Assembly: GCA_942493145.1 (NCBI GenBank)
Contig: OW818679.1
Coordinates: forward strand, 2,170,001 to 2,234,000
From: ENR-C20 sp942493145
GTDB lineage: Bacteria; Bacillota; Clostridia; Acetivibrionales; DTU013
Direction of reading: 5' to 3'
Length of the DNA: 64,000 nt
The notes beneath the pieces are model-generated. The model searched no databases, had not been told where the DNA came from, and saw only the letters and a list, made by a program, of their open reading frames with translations. Of the stretch, positions 44,347-50,911 are shown in pieces. Within the stretch, counting starts at the first letter, position 1; each line of letters opens with the position of its first letter. The translations under genes were made by a program, and so were the position numbers.

Positions 44347-45745
44347 CACAACCGCACCTCCTTGTGTCACTTATACTCCTTGTGTCACTAATACTCCTTG
44401 TGTCACTTATACTCCTTGTATCACTTATACTCCTTGTATCAGTTATCCGCCTTTTTCCCGTACCATTAGAGACCGTCCAAGCTTCACCGGGATCCTGCAA
44501 CTCAATGTGGAGCTTACCTTTACTCACTGCTGACGTGATAGCAGGAATCGAATCCAAGGCTTTCATTATGCCCTGCTGGTCTGTTTTTACAATATTGATA
44601 CTTCCCCTTATGTTTAAAGTCAAAACGCCTTTGTCGCACGTTCCTGATAATCCTGCAGTAAAATCCAGCACGCCGGGGAGTGTGAAGAGTGCTTCATCCA
44701 GATCTGATATGGCAAGCTGCTTTCCATCAAGTTCAATCAGGTCTGAAATCCTTTTCCTTATCTTATCCAGTCGTTTCAGCCTGCTTCCGCAAGGACACGG
44801 TTCATTGATGAAACGGCTCATATCGCCTGTCCGGTAACGGATGAGCGGCATACCCGTGCGAGTCAGAGTTGTAATGACTACCTCTCCTTCTTCACCTTCA
44901 TCCAGCAATTCACCTGTTACCGGGTCAACTATTTCGAAATAAAAATCGCCCTCCTGGAGATGGCAGCCGGACAAGTCATCACACTGCACTCCACCTCCCA
45001 ATCCCATTTCTGTCATCCCGTAATGGTTGTATACTCTGCATCCCCATGCTTCGGTCAATGCACTGCATATTGCATCCGGAACATGATCTGTGCTAAGGAG
45101 AACTGTTTTTATACGATTTCTGAGAAGTCCGCCATTTTTGTGACGTGCCATACCCAACACCTGAACCGGTATCCCGACCAGGATATCAGCATTTTCCCTT
45201 ACAACCGCATCAATTGCAGCACCGGTATCCTTGACTGGACCGAACTGAATGCCATACGCCCCGATGTTTTCGAGAGCCTCCGCCAGAAGATCGCCGACAC
45301 TTCCCGGTCTTTCACCGGGCAAAAGGATCAGCACCCTGTCGCAAGGACCGGTAAAGGTACGCATGCCACATTCAAAATAAGCCACTGTGAGTTGTTGATC
45401 CTCCAATGTAAAATAGAACCTTTTTGGCTCACCGGTTGTTCCCGAGGTGGAAAGCGTAACCACCCTGTGTATCTCATCCTGACTTGTACAGATAAACTTT
45501 TGCGGCCGTTCCCGTATATCCTCCGGATAAGTGAAAGGCAACCTGCAAAAGCTGTTTAATTCATTTATTTCGTCCAGTTCCATGTTGCTCAGTATTTCAC
45601 GGTAAAAAGAACTGTTCTTTTTAACAAAAGACAATGTAGTGCGCAGCTTTCTCAGCTGATATTCCCTTAATGCTTCAATTGAAAGGTCTGCGGGTTCAAT
45701 TCCAGCTTTATGGGCAATCCATGCGTCCAAGGGGGTAGTTTTCAT
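44339..45745 (-). CDS. AMP-forming acyl-CoA ligase (PaaK-like)
   Basis: A 468-residue adenylate-forming enzyme related to phenylacetate-CoA ligase. Motifs: TLSTSGTTGEPKRFYF (AMP-binding, about 93-108), YNHYGMTEMGLGGG, IRYRTGDMSRFI and CPCGSRLKRLDKI. The last 40 residues are an unusual tail with the hexapeptide SDTRSI repeated four times before a final SDTR, encoded by an 18-bp tandem repeat, then RRCGCDG. I recall a DVU_1553-type CoA ligase family next to aldehyde oxidoreductases; this fits (memory). ATG 45745 overlaps the radical SAM stop (ATGA). It could activate the acid made by the oxidoreductase, or act on a cofactor. Confidence 0.88.
   Translation of the reverse strand: MKTTPLDAWIAHKAGIEPADLSIEALREYQLRKLRTTLSFVKKNSSFYREILSNMELDEINELNSFCRLPFTYPEDIRERPQKFICTSQDEIHRVVTLSTSGTTGEPKRFYFTLEDQQLTVAYFECGMRTFTGPCDRVLILLPGERPGSVGDLLAEALENIGAYGIQFGPVKDTGAAIDAVVRENADILVGIPVQVLGMARHKNGGLLRNRIKTVLLSTDHVPDAICSALTEAWGCRVYNHYGMTEMGLGGGVQCDDLSGCHLQEGDFYFEIVDPVTGELLDEGEEGEVVITTLTRTGMPLIRYRTGDMSRFINEPCPCGSRLKRLDKIRKRISDLIELDGKQLAISDLDEALFTLPGVLDFTAGLSGTCDKGVLTLNIRGSINIVKTDQQGIMKALDSIPAITSAVSKGKLHIELQDPGEAWTVSNGTGKRRITDTRSISDTRSISDTRSISDTRSISDTRRCGCDG
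44358..44442 (-). repeat. 18-bp tandem repeat with tiled GTG...TAA mini-frames and ribosome sites
   Basis: Five units, e.g. GTGACACAAGGAGTATAA. In the ligase frame each encodes SDTRSI. In the frame of the next gene each unit is a six-codon mini-frame: GTG at 44424, 44406, 44388 and 44370, with TAA directly before the next GTG in two junctions plus the CTG-led first unit. In the unit at 44406 TAA is TTA, joining it to the next. AAGGAG lies five bases before each GTG. The last unit runs into the cytidylyltransferase frame. Confidence 0.92.
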
Positions 45746-47115
45746 AAAGCAAGCCTCCCTGCTGCGCGGTGCAGCGATTTGCCGTCAGCATCAGTAAGAT
45801 TGTATGAACAAAATGGTATGACTCTTTCCTTCCCTGCCACATGTACGTTGCATTCCTTCAATCGCTCAATATCCAGATTCCATGCATCCTGGAAAGCCAT
45901 GCATGTTATACTGAACCGGTTGCTGCGCAATTGTTCCAGAATTCTGTCCCATCCCGAAGGATTCTGGTCTGATGTATCGTCGGTTTTATTCAGCATAGCC
46001 CATCTCCTGACTACGAAATTCCTGGCCTGTATCACTGTCTGCACAGCATCTTTTCTATCTGCAGTCCCGCAGCAGCCCGCTGACAGCTTCCTGTTTGCGC
46101 TCAGCGGAACTGGCTTTGCACCCTCCGATATCAAAAAGTCGCCATGGAAGGAACACAGTGTGTTTTCGCAGCCGGATGGCACCAGGTTTTCGGCTTTTAT
46201 TAGTCCAGCCGTCTGTTTTTCAATGGCAGTCATAACCTCGGGCATAGTGATTCTTTCACTGTCATCCGGTATGGATGGATACCTTCCGAAATAGCTCACA
46301 GGTTGGAAATGTATCCCTCTGACAGTTGGCTGCCTTTCTGCTGCAAACCATATCATATCTCCGATATTTTCAACATTAATACCAGGTATGAGAGTAGGAA
46401 CAAGTACAACCCCAAGGCCATTGGACCCACAGTTATCAATTGCCCTTATCTTATCAGTCAACAGGCTCCTGCCCCGGATCTTCTCATTTATTTCATCACT
46501 TGTTCCATCAAACTGCAGGAATACCGTCGAAAGTCCTGCCTCCCTGAGCTTGCCTGCGTATTCCGCGTCACTTGCAAGTCTCAATCCGTTGGTATTCAGC
46601 TGTATGAACGAGAAACCAATTGAGCGGGCCATTCTGATAATTTCATGCAGATCGTCCCTAACAGTCGGCTCACCTCCAGAAAGCTGTATATTGCAGGCTC
46701 CTGCGGTGTCCCACAGGTTTTGGAGTATTTCCTTGATTTCCGTTAACGATGGGTCACCTTCAACTTTACCTGCATCTGCAAAGCAAAAAGGACATTTAAG
46801 GTTGCATCTCTCAGTTACCTCTATAAGTACACAGCAGCTTTGCTGTCTGTGTGACGGACAAAGCCCGCAGTCCGAAGGGCATCCCCTGTCGGTCTCAGTA
46901 TGTGTCACCCCTGGATATTCGGGCGGTTTTACTACATGCCATTCTTCATAATCAGGCTTTCCGCGCCACAGTATAGTCCTGAAGCTCCCATGCTTTTTAC
47001 ATGTCTTTATCATGTATATATCATTGTCATATCTCGTCTTCTTTGCAGAAATCCTTTCAAGGCAGACCGGGCAAACACTTTCTGTAACCCCAATCAGAAT
47101 ACCCTCATGAGTCAT
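45742..47115 (-). CDS. Radical SAM protein of the aldehyde-oxidoreductase cluster
   Basis: A 457-residue radical SAM enzyme. The cluster-binding CxxxCxxC motif is CNLKCPFC (about residues 101-108), followed by QLSGGEPTVRDD and LNTNGLRLA. The N-terminus has CPVC and RGCPSDCGLCPSH, a Cys-rich lead seen in the MoaA/SPASM-related group. The C-terminal part has SGCENTLC and ITCMAFQDAW. Relatives (named TrsS, a radical SAM family with some selenoproteins; recalled, not verified) occur with molybdenum aldehyde oxidoreductases. Start ATG 47115 has GGAGG nine bases upstream; ATG 47121 is closer and less likely. All relevant positions here are Cys and there is no in-frame TGA. Confidence 0.88.
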   Translation of the reverse strand: MTHEGILIGVTESVCPVCLERISAKKTRYDNDIYMIKTCKKHGSFRTILWRGKPDYEEWHVVKPPEYPGVTHTETDRGCPSDCGLCPSHRQQSCCVLIEVTERCNLKCPFCFADAGKVEGDPSLTEIKEILQNLWDTAGACNIQLSGGEPTVRDDLHEIIRMARSIGFSFIQLNTNGLRLASDAEYAGKLREAGLSTVFLQFDGTSDEINEKIRGRSLLTDKIRAIDNCGSNGLGVVLVPTLIPGINVENIGDMIWFAAERQPTVRGIHFQPVSYFGRYPSIPDDSERITMPEVMTAIEKQTAGLIKAENLVPSGCENTLCSFHGDFLISEGAKPVPLSANRKLSAGCCGTADRKDAVQTVIQARNFVVRRWAMLNKTDDTSDQNPSGWDRILEQLRSNRFSITCMAFQDAWNLDIERLKECNVHVAGKERVIPFCSYNLTDADGKSLHRAAGRLAL

Positions 47116-47506
47116 AGCCATATTCCTCCAGGAGCGTCTTAACCTTTATGTAAACAGCAACAATTATATCCGGACAGACGAGGTTACTTTTCGATATGTC
47201 CCCCGACAGGATGTCACTGCAATTCACACCTCCATATACCTCACCGTATTCTTCCCGGAACCATTCCACCAAATCGTTTATAAGGAATGCGGCTGCTCCT
47301 TCCGGCTTCAGCAGTGAAACAAGGCAGGCTCCGCCAGTCAGCGCACCGCACACCATACCGCTCTGCATCCCTCTGCACAAACCTGATACAGCCCTTATCA
47401 GTTCAGGGTTTTCACTATTCTTAGATTCCAGTCCCATCTGAACCAGAACCTGACTGCAGCACATGCCTTTCTGCATCAATTCATACAGGCGTTCAACGTC
47501 CTTCAT
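47105..47506 (-). CDS. C_GCAxxG_C_C family protein
   Basis: A 133-residue small protein with the signature of the C_GCAxxG_C_C (Split-Soret-like) family: MCCSQVLVQMGL near the start and GMVCGALTGGACLVSL in the middle, then VNCSDILSGD and NLVCPDI. The Cys positions suggest metal or haem-like cofactor binding. ATG 47506 has GGAGG upstream; an in-frame TTG at 47512 is less likely. It overlaps the radical SAM gene by 11 bases (17 if the first ATG is used). I recall the same family as DVU_1555 beside an aldehyde oxidoreductase. Function unproven. Confidence 0.88.
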   Translation of the reverse strand: MKDVERLYELMQKGMCCSQVLVQMGLESKNSENPELIRAVSGLCRGMQSGMVCGALTGGACLVSLLKPEGAAAFLINDLVEWFREEYGEVYGGVNCSDILSGDISKSNLVCPDIIVAVYIKVKTLLEEYGYDS

Positions 47507-47508
47507 TA

Positions 47509-48204
47509 TCAAGTCCCTCCAAGTCCTTTTTCAGCAATGAGCAGGAAATAACCCGGCTTGAGTCGTTTGATCCGCTCCCGGGCATCACACCGGCCTTCGG
47601 TCTTCGGGAGCAGGTATCTCCACATCATGTCCATGGAGCCATATTGCATTATATGTTCAAAAATCATTTTCTTTATAAGGTCGGATTTGTCCTGCCAGAG
47701 GATGTTTTGAAAGCCCTGTTCCTGTAGCTTTTCAATGATAGCATCAGTCGCACCGGCACTTGCAAGGCATCTGCACGGAATGAGCGGTTCCGTCTCTTCT
47801 GCTTCACCGTTACGAAAATATACATCGCTCACAACAAGCCTGCCTCCTGGTCTCAATGTCCGAAATGCTTCGGAAAGGGCTGCTTCTGTATCCTCAACCA
47901 GTGAGAGGACGCATTCCATAAATATGCCATCCATACTGCTGTCGGCTGTCGGCAGGTTTTCCGCCCTTCCGGAAGTGATTGGCAACAGCGGATGTTGTAA
48001 TTCTAACTTTTCAATCGTGACCTCAGATACATCAATTCCAGTCGCATCAAATCCGCAAACTTCATTGAAAAAGCAGATGGAAGCTCCAGAGCCGCACCCC
48101 ACATCCAGTATTTTCGATCCGATCGTGAAACGGCAGATTTCTACCGCTTCCTTAGTGAGTTCAATGCCTCCCGGCCTACAAACTTCAATGGTCGTATCGG
48201 CCAA
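47509..48204 (-). CDS. Class I SAM-dependent methyltransferase
   Basis: A 231-residue methyltransferase. Motif I is KILDVGCGSGASICFF (about 33-48), followed by GIDVSEVTIEKL, GRAENLPTADSSMDGIFMECVLSLV and LRPGGRLVVSDVYFRN. The start is TTG 48204, which follows the stop of the previous gene directly (TGATTG) with CTGGAGG about nine bases upstream. It belongs to the aldehyde-oxidoreductase block; I recall a DVU_1556-type methyltransferase in the same place in Desulfovibrio. Whether it methylates a cofactor, a protein or a small molecule cannot be said. Confidence 0.88.
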   Translation of the reverse strand: MADTTIEVCRPGGIELTKEAVEICRFTIGSKILDVGCGSGASICFFNEVCGFDATGIDVSEVTIEKLELQHPLLPITSGRAENLPTADSSMDGIFMECVLSLVEDTEAALSEAFRTLRPGGRLVVSDVYFRNGEAEETEPLIPCRCLASAGATDAIIEKLQEQGFQNILWQDKSDLIKKMIFEHIMQYGSMDMMWRYLLPKTEGRCDARERIKRLKPGYFLLIAEKGLGGT

Positions 48205-48411
48205 TCATTTGTCCTCCAGATTCTTTTCTACTTCGGCCATCTTACCTGTGGCCAGATCTTCAGAAACATAAATAAGCCCGCATTTCGGGCATTTGAGAAG
48301 CTCGGCAGGGAATGTGCTGATCAGGTATGTCACATGTACCTTCCCAATTTCAAGCAGGACGTTGCATCTGGAACACATCAGGCCATCATTGTTTTCTGTT
48401 TTCACATCCAT
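48205..48411 (-). CDS. Small CxxC...CxxC redox or zinc-ribbon protein
   Basis: A 68-residue protein with CSRC (residues 13-16) and CPKC (41-44), spaced like a rubredoxin-type knuckle pair or zinc ribbon. The text between them, VLLEIGKVHVTYLISTFPAELLK, is predicted as a beta hairpin. The start is ATG 48411 with GGAGG about ten bases upstream. The position between the dicluster protein and the methyltransferase matches the DVU_1557 redox protein as I recall it. It could be an electron carrier for the oxidoreductase or a metal-holding factor. Confidence 0.85.
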   Translation of the reverse strand: MDVKTENNDGLMCSRCNVLLEIGKVHVTYLISTFPAELLKCPKCGLIYVSEDLATGKMAEVEKNLEDK

Positions 48412-48428
48412 ATTCCCGTCCCTCCTTG

Positions 48429-50807
48429 TTATTCGTTTATCTCCAGCCTGTGGCTGTATGCATTATAGATAATATATCTGTCGTTTTCAATGCCATATTC
48501 CACCCAATATGTTATGATTCCTGGCTTCAAGCCAGCAGTATACCTGCCTGTCCTGGGGTTGAATACCTTGCAGCCCGACTGCTCCGCGTATTCGATTACC
48601 CTGTGGATATCAGAAGCCAGTATGAGCCTGTCATCCATCCTTCTCATAACATCATCCGGTATAACCAGCTCCAGCCTGCCGGATTCATTTTCACCATCAA
48701 CCATATCTTCCTTCCACTCTTCCTTCAAAAACTTGTTTTTTAGTTTTATCCTGTTTTCATGCCGTTGGCTGAATGAGAGCCTGATGTCGCAGCCAGAATT
48801 GTCCTTTGCATTATCTGCTGTCTTATTCCTCTTTTGGGCCTGCTTTTCGTAAAGAAGGTCAAAAAGATGCATTGCAGTTCTGCCTTCACTGACAAAATGA
48901 TCCTGGCAAATGGCGCAGTAAGCAACAAAATCCCTATCGCTTTCTCTCAGCCTTGACCTGACCATCTCATTTGCAAGCGGCCGGTTTGCAAATGAAACCA
49001 AGCCTCCGTATCCGCAACACTTTGTAATATCCTTACCAAACTTCAATTCCTCTATTTCATAACCTAGTTTTCGAATTATATTTCTGACGCTTTCATGAAC
49101 CTGCGGCTGGTACCTTGATGTGCACGGGTCGTGAAGAGCAATCGTTTTGCGGCAATCAGACCGGTTAATCTCAAATCCGCGACTATCGTACAGCTCCCAT
49201 ATTGAAATAAATTCAATTTCGGGGAATCTGCTCTTAAGCATCTGATGGCAGGTAGTACAGGCATAAATAATGACAGGCTTCCCATTCCCGGCCCAGATCT
49301 TGTAAAAGCCATCCAGAGCCTCTTCGAAGAGGCTGCTCCGTCCAGACCATTGTGCCGGGGCGCCGCAGCATCCGAGGAAAAGTCCCACTCCGTCTTCAAG
49401 CTTTTCTGTCAGTTCACGGTAAGCTGTTGCAACATGTCCGGGTTTCAGGGCTGAAAGCTGGCATCCCGGATAAAAGGCATATTTCCCATCGGTTCTCCCT
49501 GGTTGGTATCTGAACATTGCAAAGCTTTCACTGTTGCTGAAAAGCATGTCGTTGACCGGAAAATCATGGATGGCAGGGGGCATCAGCTCCTTATCCACCA
49601 TCTCGGTTTTTGCATCATGGCACACATCGCCCATATCCAGCCTGTTCGGGCAAACCTCTTCACACAGGCCGCAGCTGGTGCAGGAATTGACCATCATCTT
49701 GTGCTTCCTTACACCGTATATCTGGTTTACTGCATTAGCTATTTCCCGTATATATATCTTTGGATAACCCTCATATTTTTTTAAAAAGTTACAGGCTTTC
49801 ACACACTCCATACATTCACATTTGATGCACCTGCCCGCCTCTTTAGTCGCTTCCTGCCTGTTAAACCCTTCAGACGCATCTTTTGGATCAACCGGCTCCA
49901 CATGAGATATGCCAGACAAGCTGGTATATAAATCGCTGGAGTATTGGGCTTCATTCTCCCGCCCTTCCGTCAGCGAAACCTTTTTCAAATACCTGTCCAT
50001 TGATATGGCAGCCCTTTTTCCATCCGAAATGGACATTATCGGCGAATACCTGGTACCGGGTGACTTAATATTGCGCATCATGGTTCCACCTGCGAATACT
50101 CCCTGAATGGAGGTTTTGAAGCTACCCGGGTCCCATCCGTCAGCAACGGTACAACCGATGTCATTTTCACCATTGCTGGTCATCAAGCCGGTACTGCTCA
50201 TATCCCCTGTACCAATATACACTACATCATAAATGCTGAAAATCTCTTCAAATGATATGTCTTTTCCCGCTTCAACACCTGTATGGATTTGTATTGCGGT
50301 GTTTTTGACCAGGGCGAAATCCTTTTCAACAAGATCCCCTGGCAGTTCTTCACTGCTGAAGCTGAGGATCCTCCCGCCAATCTTGGACTCCTTTTCATAT
50401 ATATGAACCTCGTGGCCTTTTTGATAAAGTTGAAAAGCCACTGTCAGCCCGCTCAACCCACTTCCGACAACTGCCGCCTTTTTCCCGCTTTTAATGAAAG
50501 GCTTGATGGTTTTTTCCGACAGCACTCCGAAATCGATGCAGGCCTTCTCCAGCATTGATATGAGGATTGATCCACCAACCTCCCGGCGTTTGCAGTATTG
50601 CTGGCAGGGATGGTCACATATCCTGCTTATAATCCTGGGAAACGGTATGTTTTTTTGAAAGAGTCCAGCGGCAGCATTGAAATCGTTATTACTAATATGT
50701 TCATTAAGCTTTTTGACATCGACATGGACAGGGCACATGGTTGTGCAACCGGGTGGAGAACTCTGAATGCATTTGTCTTCCAATGCTCTGATGATTGCTC
50801 TCTGCAT
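48429..50807 (-). CDS. FAD-dependent, dicluster and HdrB-like (CCG) multidomain oxidoreductase
   Basis: A 792-residue redox hub. The N-terminus has a GltD/DPYD-like cluster domain (CTTMCPVHVD, CDHPCQQYCKR). An FAD/NAD-binding fold follows (AAVVGSGLSGLTVAFQLYQKG; GVFAGGTM). Then come 4Fe-4S motifs (CIKCECMEC, CTSCGLCEEVC) and two CCG domains typical of heterodisulfide reductase B (YPGCQLS...LGCCGAP; HDPCTSRYQ...CCGYGG). The C-terminal 120 residues are unassigned. Start ATG 50807 has GGAAGGAG twelve bases upstream; an ATG inside a palindrome further up (50882) is in frame but is rejected. It may carry electrons between the aldehyde oxidoreductase and NAD or quinone/thiols. Confidence 0.9.
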   Translation of the reverse strand: MQRAIIRALEDKCIQSSPPGCTTMCPVHVDVKKLNEHISNNDFNAAAGLFQKNIPFPRIISRICDHPCQQYCKRREVGGSILISMLEKACIDFGVLSEKTIKPFIKSGKKAAVVGSGLSGLTVAFQLYQKGHEVHIYEKESKIGGRILSFSSEELPGDLVEKDFALVKNTAIQIHTGVEAGKDISFEEIFSIYDVVYIGTGDMSSTGLMTSNGENDIGCTVADGWDPGSFKTSIQGVFAGGTMMRNIKSPGTRYSPIMSISDGKRAAISMDRYLKKVSLTEGRENEAQYSSDLYTSLSGISHVEPVDPKDASEGFNRQEATKEAGRCIKCECMECVKACNFLKKYEGYPKIYIREIANAVNQIYGVRKHKMMVNSCTSCGLCEEVCPNRLDMGDVCHDAKTEMVDKELMPPAIHDFPVNDMLFSNSESFAMFRYQPGRTDGKYAFYPGCQLSALKPGHVATAYRELTEKLEDGVGLFLGCCGAPAQWSGRSSLFEEALDGFYKIWAGNGKPVIIYACTTCHQMLKSRFPEIEFISIWELYDSRGFEINRSDCRKTIALHDPCTSRYQPQVHESVRNIIRKLGYEIEELKFGKDITKCCGYGGLVSFANRPLANEMVRSRLRESDRDFVAYCAICQDHFVSEGRTAMHLFDLLYEKQAQKRNKTADNAKDNSGCDIRLSFSQRHENRIKLKNKFLKEEWKEDMVDGENESGRLELVIPDDVMRRMDDRLILASDIHRVIEYAEQSGCKVFNPRTGRYTAGLKPGIITYWVEYGIENDRYIIYNAYSHRLEINE

Positions 50808-50844
50808 GTGAAATGCCAACTCCTTCCGGAAAAAGTTACTTGTT

Positions 50845-50886
50845 ATGACAGTAGGTTGTGTAATTACACAACCTACTGTCATTATA
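50845..50886 (-). promoter_or_regulatory. 38-bp perfect palindrome overlapping a promoter
   Basis: ATGACAGTAGGTTGTGTAA followed directly by its reverse complement, 50845-50882. On the minus strand TATAAT (50886-50881) overlaps its edge and TTGCAA lies 19 bases further upstream. The palindrome would cover the transcription start of the maturation genes, like an operator for a strongly binding dimer or tetramer. Confidence 0.85.
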
Positions 50887-50911
50887 ATATATTTTTCAGT
50901 TATCTTTGCAA

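Noticed and set aside
45742..47121. Selenocysteine in the radical SAM protein
   Set aside because: All candidate positions are ordinary Cys codons and no in-frame TGA or SECIS-like stem was seen.
50807..50882. Extended N-terminus of the dicluster protein
   Set aside because: The extra codons come from the palindrome and have no ribosome site; the text from ATG 50807 matches the expected protein start.
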